A stretch of 41,971 nucleotides of DNA from Candidatus Obscuribacterales bacterium (GCA_021732565.1 JAKFUT010000056.1:1-41971), one strand, 5' to 3'; numbered from the stretch's first letter, positions 17,658 through 27,103 are shown. Made by a program: numbers and translations. The notes: a model not told the origin generated them from the sequence alone.

Positions 17658-17879
17658 GTGTCATTTGATGGAAGAATTCTAGGATTTCTCTCTGGCACAC
17701 CGGGACAATCAATTTTTGGGGACAAAAAAAACTCTCGTCTGAGACGGGAGCGATTTGAAGGATCGAGAATCGACAACTTGCAAGTCTCAACCAATCAAAG
17801 CATCCATGGGAGAGTTTTTATTTACAATGGTTCGATCAAGCATTCAATTGAACTGCCGGGCAATCATCGTGCTCTCTAA
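17658..17879 (+). CDS. Small hypothetical protein (73 aa), GTG start
   Basis: The GTG is preceded by AAAGGAG with about 6 bases of spacing. The product is basic (pI clearly above 7 by composition) and strand-rich, with FGDKKNSRLRRERFEG in the middle, and ends in PGNHRAL. No family is recognised. The opposite strand also has an open frame here, but without a ribosome site. No downstream gene runs in the same direction. The ribosome site is the main evidence. Confidence 0.45.
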   Translation: MSFDGRILGFLSGTPGQSIFGDKKNSRLRRERFEGSRIDNLQVSTNQSIHGRVFIYNGSIKHSIELPGNHRAL

Positions 17880-18077
17880 CAATCGACTGTATGATCAGAA
17901 CTTTCCTGTGCGCTCGACCTCAATGCGATCGCAGAGCGTTCAATCAGATCCCGGGCCGAGCGAGCGCTCGCTAGCCTCTACCTATCCGGCGGTCCGGCGG
18001 TTGACTGATTGGGGGGTTGGGAAGAACCGTCCAGGGGAACGCCCGCCATAATCTGGCAGAAATGACAATGAGAACGT

Positions 18078-18752
18078 CTATTCGTGACTGAATCTCGAAC
18101 CGGCAGACTCCGGCGCCTGTACCAACTGCACCTCGTGGGCTTCAGCGGTATTTTTAACCATCTGCACTCGAGACTTCAACTTGTGGTGAGCAAAGCCGTC
18201 AACTATCTTCTGAGGGAGAGGAAACTTTAGCTTTATGTGATTTGATACTTCGACGATCGTTGATTTTCCATCTTCCCCCTGTGTCAAAATCCACGTGCCT
18301 GCGAATTCAGACAGATGATCCGACTTAACTAGTTCATAGTCTATTCGCTTGCCCGGATCTTCGCTGATATGTAGCACACAGGTTGTTGAACCGAGGAATG
18401 GAAGAGAAACATATTTCTGTTCTAGTAAGCGTTGGGTTTCACTGATCTTAGTAATTTTAGAGAATTTCACATCCGGGTCATCGGTTCTGGTGTCGCAGAT
18501 GGCCTTCCAAACGTTTTGCGGGCTTGCGTTGACGACCATTTTTACTTTAATCGATCGCTCATCATGCCTGGAAGCACAACGACGCGCTTCAATTCCTGGC
18601 TCGCTTTGCTCCCCGCCGACGACTGGTAGCTGGTCCTGCTTTTTCGAAGCAACAATAGTAGGACTTGCCAACGAATTTGCTGGTACTGCAACAACGAGAA
18701 TTGCCAGAATAAACAAAGATGCGAGGCGGCCTATAAGAGAATACTTTGGCAT
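18078..18752 (-). CDS. Secreted SRPBCC (START/polyketide cyclase-like) protein
   Basis: The protein has 224 residues from the ATG at 18752, which follows TAGGAG and begins a signal peptide (MPKYSLIGRLASLFILAILVV, likely cleaved after SLAS). The in-frame extension upstream is an artefact. From about 65 the sequence fits the SRPBCC helix-grip fold: IKVKMVVNASPQNVWKAI at the start, YELVKSDHLSEFAGTWILT in the sheet and a long C-terminal helix. These domains bind hydrophobic ligands; secreted members are uncommon. It lies about 170 bp downstream of the caspase-like gene, same strand. Ligand unknown. Confidence 0.78.
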   Translation of the reverse strand: MPKYSLIGRLASLFILAILVVAVPANSLASPTIVASKKQDQLPVVGGEQSEPGIEARRCASRHDERSIKVKMVVNASPQNVWKAICDTRTDDPDVKFSKITKISETQRLLEQKYVSLPFLGSTTCVLHISEDPGKRIDYELVKSDHLSEFAGTWILTQGEDGKSTIVEVSNHIKLKFPLPQKIVDGFAHHKLKSRVQMVKNTAEAHEVQLVQAPESAGSRFSHE

Positions 18753-18920
18753 GAAGCTCCTAACTGAATGCGTGGGTGCGAGCAAGCGATTCCCACGACA
18801 ACTCTCTGCTTCAAACAGAATCGGGAAATTCAGTGTGTGCATAATATCCGTGATTTGTGGCATTTCCGTGGATCGCTGAATTGTTAGCACTTTCCGGCGA
18901 ATTCGTTATGCCGAATTTGG

Positions 18921-20477
18921 TCATCGTAGAGCGTTCCACTCTGCTTGCGTTATCTTTCTAAATCCGTCTATCAGCCAAACCCCATTTTGTTTTGCAAGGG
19001 AGTAGCTCCACAGAATATTGAGACCGGTAATCCATTTCTCATTTACCAGAATCGCTGCTCGGGCGGGCGAACAGCTCACGTGCTTAAATGCCTCCGCAGG
19101 CATATTTGCCACGGCAGGTACATATTTTTGCACTCGCATATTTACCTGATATCGAGCAAAAGGAGTAACCTTCTTTATTGATTCGGTAAAATCTGCGTAC
19201 GCCTCGGCGGGAGACGAAAACGCCATTCTTGTAAAATGATCGCGCAATGCCTTCTCGGCTAAGAATGCGTCATTGCCGGATTGCACAGCCGAAGGTCCAG
19301 GATTGATTTCTCGTGTGTTTGTTGTAGCGATTTTGCGTGCGGAGCTGATAGCAGGTTTATTTTGAACTGTGCTGTCGGTGGAGCGGCTGTAAGCAAGTTG
19401 AATTGATTCCTGCGCACGAGCCGGCGGATTACCTGGACCTGAGGGTGCTTTTACGTCCACCGGCGGCTTCCCTGAAATTGGTACTTTGGTCATTGCCGAA
19501 TTCGGCAATGACTCTGCATCGTCCAATCCTTCGCGGGGATCCACCGGTTTGACTCCTAAGCGCAAATCGGTTCCCTTCCACTTGCTCTTAAGTACAGGAG
19601 TTTGCATTTGTCCTCGTTCGCGCAGCACATCCTCCTGAACCTTTTCTCTCAGAAAGTCGAAAGCTTCCCCTAGCGATGTCTGGTTTCCCTTGAGATGAAG
19701 CGCCTCGATCAGTCTCTTTGTGAAAACACTGTTAGAGGCCGATTTTGATTCCCACGAAATTTCTGCTGGCTGGCTGGAGCAGATCACCATCTGCCCTGTG
19801 CCCTGGGCAATTTCCTCGGCATTAGCGTTGCCGGTGCGCGAAATACCTTTGCCATCAGGCGTAGTGGCGCCGCTGTGGCACGCGTCGAGAACAATAAGAG
19901 TTCTGTCAGAATGAATTCTGGCTTTCACAATACGACAAAGATCTTGCATAGCAATGCCAGTGGAATAAAGGCGATCTTTATTTGTGTCGTAGGCGACCAG
20001 ATAATTGACGCTGCCAACATCAACTTCCGAGGGACTTCCATGCGTAGACAGGTATATCACCACAAGGTCGTCTGGCATTGCAACTCTCGGCAACCACTTG
20101 TCACCAAGCTCATCGAGAATGTTTTCACGCGTTGCCTGTTCATTGGTAAGCACTTTAACGTGGTCTTTTGAAAAGTTTCCTTCGGTTATCAGAAAATTGT
20201 AGAAATCCGTTGCGTCTTTGGCGGGGAAACGCAAACTAAGACCCTTATCTTTGAACTCGCTAATGCCGATAATGAGCGCCCATTTGTCTTTAACCGGTCG
20301 ATCGATGGAGGGCACTGTGTCTTCAGAAGCCGGGTCACTTGCTTGGACCGACTGCGACAACCCGCATAACAGAACGAGACCGGTCGAAAGAATGGCAGAA
20401 CAACTTTTAGCCGATCGCAAGATCCTCAAAAAGGTCTTCTTTGGCAGGCTTGTTTGTAATTGGATTCTTACAGACAC
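18921..20477 (-). CDS. Exported caspase-family (C14) protein with C-terminal NTF2-like domain
   Basis: The protein has 518 residues from a GTG at 20477, selected by TGAGGA 8 bases upstream; an earlier in-frame TTG has no site. A signal peptide or N-terminal anchor spans about 20-48 (LSTGLVLLCGLSQSVQAS). The caspase fold covers about 63-315: KDKWALIIGIS, catalytic His in YLSTHGS (H146), catalytic Cys in LDACHSGA (C200), and ISWES...NSVFTKRLIEAL. A Pro/Ser-rich linker leads to a C-terminal domain (about 405-518) that looks NTF2-like. Family members are Cys proteases, usually cleaving after basic residues in prokaryotes. The dyad is intact. The gene follows a small secreted protein gene by 37 bp, an apparent operon. 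Confidence 0.9.
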   Translation of the reverse strand: MSVRIQLQTSLPKKTFLRILRSAKSCSAILSTGLVLLCGLSQSVQASDPASEDTVPSIDRPVKDKWALIIGISEFKDKGLSLRFPAKDATDFYNFLITEGNFSKDHVKVLTNEQATRENILDELGDKWLPRVAMPDDLVVIYLSTHGSPSEVDVGSVNYLVAYDTNKDRLYSTGIAMQDLCRIVKARIHSDRTLIVLDACHSGATTPDGKGISRTGNANAEEIAQGTGQMVICSSQPAEISWESKSASNSVFTKRLIEALHLKGNQTSLGEAFDFLREKVQEDVLRERGQMQTPVLKSKWKGTDLRLGVKPVDPREGLDDAESLPNSAMTKVPISGKPPVDVKAPSGPGNPPARAQESIQLAYSRSTDSTVQNKPAISSARKIATTNTREINPGPSAVQSGNDAFLAEKALRDHFTRMAFSSPAEAYADFTESIKKVTPFARYQVNMRVQKYVPAVANMPAEAFKHVSCSPARAAILVNEKWITGLNILWSYSLAKQNGVWLIDGFRKITQAEWNALR

Positions 20478-20514
20478 TTGCAAATTCCTCACAAGCAATC
20501 AAAAAACGCGATTA

Positions 20515-21165
20515 CTATTTTGTCTTTGGTGCCGCTTTGGCTGCGCCCTTGGCTGGTGGCGCAGCCTTTGTGGACTTGCTTTGAGTTGCTGTTTTAACTT
20601 GCGGCTTCGACGCTGCGGTTGTGGAAACCGCGGATGGCGGAGTTGCTGCCGAAGAGGTGGATGCCGGCGCAGGCTTCTTCTGCCCGGCATTGGAAAATTC
20701 CATGTTGAATTTAGTGAATTGCTTATCTAAATCATCTATGTCGGGCTTCACATAGTTTTTTGCACATACGGCGGCTTCCAATTCGGTAAGTCGGCCCAGC
20801 TCCCTGGTGAATTTTTCTGCGTCGTCCGCGCTTAACCATCCGGCCTTCTGCCCCAATGCAATTTGGCCTTTGTAAGTTTCGATGCGTTCCTTGTATTTGG
20901 GCACAAATTTATTTGATTTTCGAAAACCCATCACTCCACTTTGTTCAACCACTTCGGAGCTTTCATTATTTGAAGATTGCGTTCCATCAGAAGAAGAGCC
21001 ACTGGAGTTGGTGGTGCTTCCAGCATCTGTCTTTGTATTAGAGGTACTCTGAATAACAGTTCGCCGAGTCACCGTGCTCGAAACGCCGTCTTGTGCAAAT
21101 GTCGGGGCAGCAATTAGAGGTGCTAAAGCAACGCTCAGAATGATGGTAAGAATTCGTGACGTCAT
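20515..21165 (-). CDS. Secreted Ser/Thr-rich protein with Lys/Ala/Pro tail
   Basis: The protein has 216 residues. A clear signal peptide (ILTIILSVALAPLIAAPTFA, cleavage near 24) precedes a Ser/Thr/Asn-rich stretch (28-75). A helical middle (80-155) contains KYKERIETYKGQI and LSADDAEKFTRELGRLTELE, and a low-complexity tail is rich in Ala, Pro, Lys and Thr, resembling wall- or polyanion-binding tails. No family recognised. It is the first gene of the pair with the caspase-like gene, so it may be its substrate, inhibitor or localisation partner (inference from position only). Confidence 0.82.
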   Translation of the reverse strand: MTSRILTIILSVALAPLIAAPTFAQDGVSSTVTRRTVIQSTSNTKTDAGSTTNSSGSSSDGTQSSNNESSEVVEQSGVMGFRKSNKFVPKYKERIETYKGQIALGQKAGWLSADDAEKFTRELGRLTELEAAVCAKNYVKPDIDDLDKQFTKFNMEFSNAGQKKPAPASTSSAATPPSAVSTTAASKPQVKTATQSKSTKAAPPAKGAAKAAPKTK

Positions 21166-21899
21166 CCTGCTAAATCCCCCGGTTAATGTGTAATTTCTAT
21201 TCTACTGCCAATTAAGAAGTAAGAGCGAATCACGGCGAATTTACCCCGGATCTGCTACTTCTGGCTTATTAGAGTCTCCGAATCAAGGCGGGGAGTCTTT
21301 CGGTCCACCTATATCTGCTGGAGCTTCCGTGTGACCGGGCATAGGGCACATCGAGCGAGGTTGTCGAGTTATTGAATCTTGTCATGCCGGGTCTGCTCTA
21401 ATGAGAGGCGGTTTAAGACTCTGTAGCGCTGTGCCGGGTTAGCCATCACTTGGCGCAACCCAAAGACACAATGAGAGAGTATTTCGGTTGCAGTGAGCTA
21501 AGGTCCTGGTAATCATCAACTTGAATCGATGGGAACGTCCAATGCATGAAGGGCACGGAGCATGTTCGCGAACCTGGCAAAGGCGAGCCGGGTCGAGTTC
21601 AAGGATGCGGTTCACGTTAATGACATCACCTGTCGAGTCGAGCCCTTGCCGTGGTGAACCTGGCCACCCGCCAATTTTCCGTGCTGTCCCGCTGATATTA
21701 TTGTGGCGAGGATGCATCCTCTGCACTTTAGATGCCAACATAAGCGAGCAAATTGCCTACAAGAGTCGTGGTGCAGCGAGCGGAACGAACGCCTATAATT
21801 TAAAGACATTGCAAACATAACGGACTGTGTCATAGCGAACGAAGCTCGACGAGGAACCGGAAAGAAACGAGAGCGGGCCAGTCATTCGAAGAGGAGCAT
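21166..21899. promoter_or_regulatory. 730-bp divergent intergenic region
   Basis: It separates the secreted protein/caspase operon from the SpoIID-caspase gene. No frame here has a convincing ribosome site. A perfect TATAAT at 21794-21799 stands about 100 bases before the SpoIID-caspase start and is its best -10 candidate, though the -35 position (GTGCAG) is poor. A GGGTT...AACCC pairing near 21437-21463 is the only other structure noticed. Confidence 0.4.
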
Positions 21900-23972
21900 A
21901 TGAAGAGAACTCTTGCATTATCGGTCTTGTTGTCGGGCGTGATGATGATTTCAATGATAACGGGCGAGGGCATGCCACCGTATGCGGTGATGCCGGTGCA
22001 AGCGGCGGAACTCGATTCACCTTACCCGATGATGATTACGGCGATCCGTATCGGATTAGTTACCAAAAACAAGGTCGTCCGGTTCGCCGTTTGGCAGCAG
22101 GGTGGAGTATACATAGATAACAAGCTCGCCTATTCGCTTGTGCCGGAACAGCTTTATTCGGTGGAAAAAGGTTTCGTAACCAACGAAGAGACCGGCGCAT
22201 CTTTCCGTTTACCGGAAGATCGTCGAGCCACAGTGGGAGCAGCTGATCACCGCATAAATGTGAATGGTGCCTGGTACAGAGGATGCTTGGAATTGATCAA
22301 TCATGGCACCACGGTGACGGCCATTAACCTTTTAGATTTGGAAGAATATCTTGTTGGTGTGTTGCCTCGTGTTGTTCCTGCGACACTAGAGCCAGAAACA
22401 TTGAAAGCCGCGGCTGTCGTTCTTCGATCGTTTGCCAATGATCGCATGGGTAAGATCGAGGACTGTAAGGAAAACGGTTTTGACTTTGCACCAGACATGC
22501 CTGGTCTGGAATACGGGGGCTTGGATGCTGAGAGACCGCAAACGCTCAATGCAGTTCAGCAAACTCGAGGGATCGTATTGAAAGGCACAGGGAGTTTGCG
22601 CCCGCTAAGATTCAACGATAAACAGGATGCGAAACTCAACCTGCTCAGAACGAACGTCTCAACTCAAACTCTGGAGCGCCTGACAGGCGTGACCAACATT
22701 GATACCGTGACGGTCGAAAAGATGGACCCGAACGGTGAGGCGCACGATGTGTTGGTGGCCGGTTCGAGTGACAAGAGATCGGTCTATGGCGCGGCACTGG
22801 CAAAATCACTCTCGCTACCGAATGCGGCAATTCTCGAGGCTGTGAAAGCGAGCGATCATTGGGTTTTCGTATGCAGGGGCAGTCAAGCGGAAGCCGGACT
22901 TGATCTGCCTGGAGCCAACTTGCTTGCTTCCAACAATTGGAGATTTGACCAGATTCTCCAACACTATTTTCAAAGCAATTCAAAGAAGCTTATTGGTTTC
23001 GAATACATGCCCAACTATCGGGCTGTGCGGCAAGCACAACCGGCAGGCGCCATCGTTGAGACGCAAAATCCTGCTACAGTGTCAGTGTCGAAGACTCCGC
23101 AACCAGAAAATGTTTCATCGACCTCGTCAACCACGATGGCGCCGCAACAGAGCCAGAAAATTGATCAGATACCATCAGATCCGACAACCCGGGCCGCGCG
23201 GAACTCCATCCGAGATAAGTGGGCTCTTGTTGTAGGGATTAGCAAGTTCAAAGATCCCAATGTCAGTCTTACTTATGCAGCTAAGGACGCAGCTGATTTT
23301 GCTCAATACCTGGTTGGCTACGCAGGATTTAAAGCTGATCACGTCAAGGTTCTGACAGACGAACAAGCCACGCGCGACAAAATCTTTGATCAACTGGGCA
23401 AAGGATGGCTGGGGCATTTAGCGCGTCCGGAAGACCTGGTAGTGGTCTATGTATCGAGTCATGGAACGGCGGTAAAGCGAGATCTTACCGGCGTGAATTT
23501 TCTCATTGCTCATGACACAGACCCGGACAACATTCTAGGAACCGGTATAACGATGGAATGGATTTGTCAGATAATCAAAGAAGAGACGCATTCCGATAGA
23601 ATTCTGCTGCTCCTTGATGTATGCCACAGTGAGGCGGGCGCACAAGGAGCCAAGGGGCTGAGAAGAGAAGCGGAATTTGATTCGGGGAAAATTTTGCTGA
23701 ATAAGGGACAAATGATCATTGCTTCCAGTGGGAGCGAACAAGAGTCGTGGGAATCAAAAAACTATCCAAACAGCGTGTTTACTCGCCGGCTGATTGAGGG
23801 GTTAAAGGTGAACGGGCGTCAAACTACAATTTCACAGGCGTTTGGATATTTGAAAGACAAAGTGCAGGAAGAAGTGTTGAAGGATCGAGCGCAACTGCAG
23901 ACTCCTGTCATGCGAAGCTTCGGGCTTGACAATAGCGTCATTCTATCTGCTCCGGTTGTGAACACGCCTTGA
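21900..23972 (+). CDS. Fusion of a degenerate SpoIID-like domain and a caspase-family (C14) domain
   Basis: The protein has 690 residues; ATG follows GAGGAG. A signal peptide lies at 1-36. Residues about 45-230 are SpoIID-like: IRIGLVTKNKVVRF, YRGCLELINHG, NLLDLEEYLVGVLP, LKAAAVVLRSFAND and AVQQTRGIVL. In active SpoIID amidotransglycosylases the catalytic Glu sits in a P.EMP segment; here that segment reads PRVVP (157-160), and the later Gly-rich substrate loop is missing, so glycan cleavage is unlikely. A Thr/Ser/Pro linker (375-435) leads to a complete caspase fold (438-680) with H521 in YVSSHGT and C575 in LDVCHSE. It is probably a periplasmic protease whose SpoIID part may bind peptidoglycan. 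A stem-loop links its stop to the next gene's ribosome site. Confidence 0.88.
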   Translation: MKRTLALSVLLSGVMMISMITGEGMPPYAVMPVQAAELDSPYPMMITAIRIGLVTKNKVVRFAVWQQGGVYIDNKLAYSLVPEQLYSVEKGFVTNEETGASFRLPEDRRATVGAADHRINVNGAWYRGCLELINHGTTVTAINLLDLEEYLVGVLPRVVPATLEPETLKAAAVVLRSFANDRMGKIEDCKENGFDFAPDMPGLEYGGLDAERPQTLNAVQQTRGIVLKGTGSLRPLRFNDKQDAKLNLLRTNVSTQTLERLTGVTNIDTVTVEKMDPNGEAHDVLVAGSSDKRSVYGAALAKSLSLPNAAILEAVKASDHWVFVCRGSQAEAGLDLPGANLLASNNWRFDQILQHYFQSNSKKLIGFEYMPNYRAVRQAQPAGAIVETQNPATVSVSKTPQPENVSSTSSTTMAPQQSQKIDQIPSDPTTRAARNSIRDKWALVVGISKFKDPNVSLTYAAKDAADFAQYLVGYAGFKADHVKVLTDEQATRDKIFDQLGKGWLGHLARPEDLVVVYVSSHGTAVKRDLTGVNFLIAHDTDPDNILGTGITMEWICQIIKEETHSDRILLLLDVCHSEAGAQGAKGLRREAEFDSGKILLNKGQMIIASSGSEQESWESKNYPNSVFTRRLIEGLKVNGRQTTISQAFGYLKDKVQEEVLKDRAQLQTPVMRSFGLDNSVILSAPVVNTP

Positions 23973-24018
23973 TTATTTCGACCAACGCATCGAGCAAATG
24001 GCAATTACATAATCAAGG
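23967..24018 (+). promoter_or_regulatory. Stem-loop joining the stop codon to the next ribosome site
   Basis: CCTTGATTAT (23967-23976), which contains the TGA stop of the SpoIID-caspase gene, is perfectly complementary to ATAATCAAGG (24009-24018), which contains most of the AAGGAG ahead of the next gene. Ribosomes reaching the stop would open it, a possible translational coupling. Confidence 0.45.
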
Positions 24019-24033
24019 AGCAGGCGGAACATT

Positions 24034-24732
24034 ATGGACACTTCTCTAATTCTGGTAAATTTCTCTATTTCTCCCGAGGTGGAAATTGAGTTCAACCATT
24101 TCTATCATCGTAAGTTTTTGCCAGAGCTAATGAAACATTCGCCCGAAATCGATCGCATAGTGCGCTACGAGGAATTTGCGACCGCCGGCTCGTTGCGTTG
24201 GTACAACAAACCATTTTTGACTTTCTATCAACTGTCTTGCAGTGCATCAGATAATATAGACGAAATATTCGCTCGTCCGCAAGTGGCAGATGTGATTAAG
24301 GAATTCGGGCAATGGAAGCAGCGTCACCTCACCAACTTTGCTCGGATTACCTATGTTCCTCGCTGGAAACACCGGCGTAAACGAGCCGAGAGCGCACTTC
24401 TAACGGGACCTGTTTTTGTTTGGCAACACGAAGTGCGCACTGAGTCCGAAGATGAATTTGAACGCTGGTACGAGGATGACTACTTGCCGCTGCAAATTGC
24501 CGAAATACCGAGCTGGTCGGGTGCTCGCCGATACAAGAGCGTGTCGCGAAATCCGGATCGATATTTGACGGTATTTGAGACAGATAACGAAGCAACTCTT
24601 GCTCGCAGCATGACAGATTTGCGCACGCCGCAGAGACTTTCTGAAAATATGAGTTGGCAACGTCGGGTGGAAGCCGCAGTAACATGGCAAGACGCCGCTA
24701 CTTTCAGACCGATTTTTTGTTGGCCGGACTGA
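24034..24732 (+). CDS. Duplicated dimeric alpha/beta-barrel (EthD-like) protein
   Basis: The protein has 232 residues in two similar halves. The first (1-110) starts with a strand ILVNFSISPE followed by a helix with FNHFYHRKFLPEL; the second (about 127-232) starts VFVWQHEVR followed by FERWYEDDYLPLQI. Both halves have the F..WY...LP signature of ferredoxin-like barrel proteins such as EthD and related small oxidoreductases or stress proteins. No cofactor motif is visible. It lies 61 bp downstream of the SpoIID-caspase gene and may be co-transcribed. AAGGAG stands 13 bases upstream, long for a ribosome site. Confidence 0.72.
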   Translation: MDTSLILVNFSISPEVEIEFNHFYHRKFLPELMKHSPEIDRIVRYEEFATAGSLRWYNKPFLTFYQLSCSASDNIDEIFARPQVADVIKEFGQWKQRHLTNFARITYVPRWKHRRKRAESALLTGPVFVWQHEVRTESEDEFERWYEDDYLPLQIAEIPSWSGARRYKSVSRNPDRYLTVFETDNEATLARSMTDLRTPQRLSENMSWQRRVEAAVTWQDAATFRPIFCWPD

Positions 24733-24891
24733 GGCGCAGACTTGCGCGGTGCTTGTCACCACAACAGAAAGCGCTACGGATGTGCACACCTGATGCGGGA
24801 TAGTTACTTTCTGTAACCAGTCTCGATTGCTGAGCGATGAATGTAATATCCTTTCAATTGAAAAATTACTTTGATTATGAGGATTGCTCCC

Positions 24892-25335
24892 ATGAAGAGA
24901 AAAGCATCGGCCGAATGGCAAAAGGGACTCAAAGATGGCAAAGGCACAATCTCAACAGAAAGTGGCGTGCTGGAGAATACACAATATAGTTTTAGTACAC
25001 GCTTCGAAGAAGGCAAAGGAACCAACCCGGAAGAACTGATTGCTGCTGCTCATGCTGGTTGTTTCTCGATGGCACTCTCCGGTCAATTAGGAAGTGCAGG
25101 CTTGACCGCTGATAGTATCCGAACCACTGCTACCGTAAAGTTAGAGAAACTTGAGTCCGGGTTTGCAGTGACAGAGGTTCACCTTGAAGTATCGGCAGCC
25201 GTTCCTGATGCCACGGAAGAGCAGTTTCGCACCGCCGCGGATAACGCAAAAACGGGTTGCCCGATTTCTAAGCTCTTCAATACCAACATCACTATGAATG
25301 CTACACTGCAGACCGCTTCTGTCACCACTGCCTAG
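24892..25335 (+). CDS. osmC: OsmC-type peroxiredoxin
   Basis: The protein has 147 residues from the ATG at 24892, preceded by GAGGA; this start gives the standard [10 protein letters not shown]-terminus. It has the OsmC signature [19 protein letters not shown] with peroxidatic C57, and resolving C123 in TGCPISKLF. Such enzymes reduce organic hydroperoxides, usually with dihydrolipoyl proteins, in the cytoplasm. It ends in a strong terminator and appears to be a single-gene unit. The split from Ohr proteins rests on the [12 protein letters not shown] pattern. Confidence 0.93.
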   Translation: MKRKASAEWQKGLKDGKGTISTESGVLENTQYSFSTRFEEGKGTNPEELIAAAHAGCFSMALSGQLGSAGLTADSIRTTATVKLEKLESGFAVTEVHLEVSAAVPDATEEQFRTAADNAKTGCPISKLFNTNITMNATLQTASVTTA

Positions 25336-25374
25336 AGTGATCGGCGCAGCTGACTGAGATTCCCTGAATACGCT

Positions 25375-25408
25375 GCACCGCCAGTATGTTGATACTGGCG
25401 GTGCTTCT
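25375..25408 (+). terminator. Intrinsic terminator of the OsmC gene
   Basis: A perfect 13-pair stem, GCACCGCCAGTAT (25375-25387) with 25392-25404, closes on the tetraloop GTTG and is followed by TTCT. It begins 40 bases past the stop. The remaining DNA to 25634 has nothing recognisable. Confidence 0.8.
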
Positions 25409-25634
25409 AGCGTGGTCCCTGCCTTCCCAAGGTCCCGGGTGGAGGCGACATTTAACTTCTACAGACCGGCAGAGGTGTTTACGGTTGCAGCAGCGGCAAT
25501 GGCGTGCTGCAGGTAATTCGGGAAACACGGTTGGGTCTGCGGTGAATACGAATTGCTCGTTGCAAATATCATCGATAGAATGACCCCCGGGGAGATGGGC
25601 GTTCCTTTACGTAAGAAGTATTAGAGTGTCCTGA

Positions 25635-27047
25635 ATGGAAAATAGATTTAGAGTTGATCTGAGAGACGGCGTAGGAAAAACAGATGGCATCACGTTATCC
25701 AACCTCTTGGAGGAACGAACCGATTTCTCACCGGTAGTGAAAGTCTTGCGCGTAGCAGGGCAAGCCGGACACGCGGCTATACATGGAGCAATTCAAACAC
25801 CGATTTCCGGAGCGACGGAGTTGGTGGATAAAGTTTTTGGTACTAACTTATCGGCTCACCTGAGGCTCGTTCCTGAATTAAGTAAATCAGCTAACGATTT
25901 CGAAAAAGGAGCCCAACTGGTTGGCAGCGTCGTCGGAACGGTAGTGCCACTTCTCCTTGTGCATAGGGGAGTAAGAGGAGCAAGCAATCGAATTTTTGGC
26001 AGTGCGGAATCCGCGGTCACTGGCATGGTTTCGGCGCGCCGGTTGATTATTGAATCTGCAGCCACAGGTGCAATAGTTGAGGGAATGCTTCGTCCAAATG
26101 AAAGTCCATCTACAGCAGATTTTTTCCAGCAGCGGCTAGGCAGTGCGCTTACCGGTGCAGCTACTTTCGCAGCTATGACTGGAACAGCTCTAGCGCTTAA
26201 AGGTTTTGGCGGAAAGCTAGAACAGTTCAAGTCCCTTAGACCGTTGGCGTCGATAGTACAAAGTGACATCGGCAGCTTGGCGATAGCCGGGTTGCCTGCA
26301 GGATTCATCAATGCAGAACTGAATTCGATAACAAAACACGGCACGCTTGCTTCCGAGAAAGATGTATTGCTATCCATGGGGGCGTTCGCGGGAATGGGTG
26401 CGGCCTTTGCCGGTGCTGGCCGTCTGTTTACAAAACCGTCTCCTTCCTCAGTGATACCTCCAGAGGTGCAGCGACCGATACAGGCTCCTGAATCCAGTGG
26501 CCGGCAAGGTTCAAATGGTTCTAGATTTTTTTGGGATTACAATTGTGAATTAAGAAACCCCGAAATGACACGAACCACAGAAGGAATCGCAGAATACAGC
26601 GAAGCTGTTCGGGCGGGTGGGGTCAAATCCGCTGAAGCTCAAGTAGTGCGAACGAAATATGCGGATGCGCCCGAATTTCTTGAATTGAGCAAAGAAGTCG
26701 ATTTGCTTGAGACTAATTTTGGACGAAGGGGAAGGGGCTTACCACTTCCTTATGACGAAGCGGAACCTCCCGCATCGCCGGAGTTAGGAGAAGCGCTTTC
26801 CCGTTTTGCAGAGTTAATGGGGCAGCACGGTCCGCGTTCGAAACAAGCAGAAGCATTCTTGCGAACCAATCGCTCTATACCTGAATTTGAAGATCTAGCT
26901 CGTGAGTGCCAAAGACTTGAACTGCTTTTCAATCGAAACCCGACAGTGAGCAAACTTCGCTCGTGGCTTCCTTCAAAGAACGAAATTGCCCCGGTTTTAA
27001 TCGGTGGCGTCGGGCAGCGACTAAGGAATCCCTTGGCTGTTAAATAA
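25635..27047 (+). CDS. Hypothetical protein with glycine-rich hydrophobic region and two tandem C-terminal modules
   Basis: The protein has 470 residues. ATG lacks a strong ribosome site. There is no signal peptide. Residues about 90-270 are hydrophobic and Gly/Ala-rich (VGSVVGTVVPLLLV, GSALTGAATFAAMTGTALAL, SMGAFAGMGAAFAGAG), suggesting membrane insertion. The C-terminal part has two similar modules of about 43 residues, one from EYSEAVRAGG to LLETNF (about 322-363), the other from RFAELMGQHG to LELLF (about 391-434). Each has a helix, S.EAE or SKQAEA, then a PEF..L......L...F helix. I recognise no family. It may form a membrane-associated assembly. Confidence 0.75.
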   Translation: MENRFRVDLRDGVGKTDGITLSNLLEERTDFSPVVKVLRVAGQAGHAAIHGAIQTPISGATELVDKVFGTNLSAHLRLVPELSKSANDFEKGAQLVGSVVGTVVPLLLVHRGVRGASNRIFGSAESAVTGMVSARRLIIESAATGAIVEGMLRPNESPSTADFFQQRLGSALTGAATFAAMTGTALALKGFGGKLEQFKSLRPLASIVQSDIGSLAIAGLPAGFINAELNSITKHGTLASEKDVLLSMGAFAGMGAAFAGAGRLFTKPSPSSVIPPEVQRPIQAPESSGRQGSNGSRFFWDYNCELRNPEMTRTTEGIAEYSEAVRAGGVKSAEAQVVRTKYADAPEFLELSKEVDLLETNFGRRGRGLPLPYDEAEPPASPELGEALSRFAELMGQHGPRSKQAEAFLRTNRSIPEFEDLARECQRLELLFNRNPTVSKLRSWLPSKNEIAPVLIGGVGQRLRNPLAVK

Positions 27048-27068
27048 TTTCTCGCTCGAATGTCGTGC

Positions 27069-27103
27069 TTGCGGACAGCGAGGCTGTTTAGTATGATGCG
27101 AAC
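27069..27103 (+). promoter_or_regulatory. Candidate promoter giving a leaderless transcript
   Basis: TTGCGG (27069-27074) and TATGAT (27092-27097) are 17 bases apart. The next gene's ATG begins 6 bases after the -10, where transcription should start, and no ribosome site precedes it. Confidence 0.5.

Noticed and set aside
17576..17794. Minus-strand frame of 72 codons opposite the small GTG gene
   Set aside because: It lacks a ribosome site, while the plus-strand frame has AAAGGAG at correct spacing.
20218..20730. Plus-strand frame of 170 codons with Cys/Arg-rich end
   Set aside because: It is antisense to two well-supported minus-strand genes, and its odd composition mirrors their Ala/Pro/Lys-rich tail.
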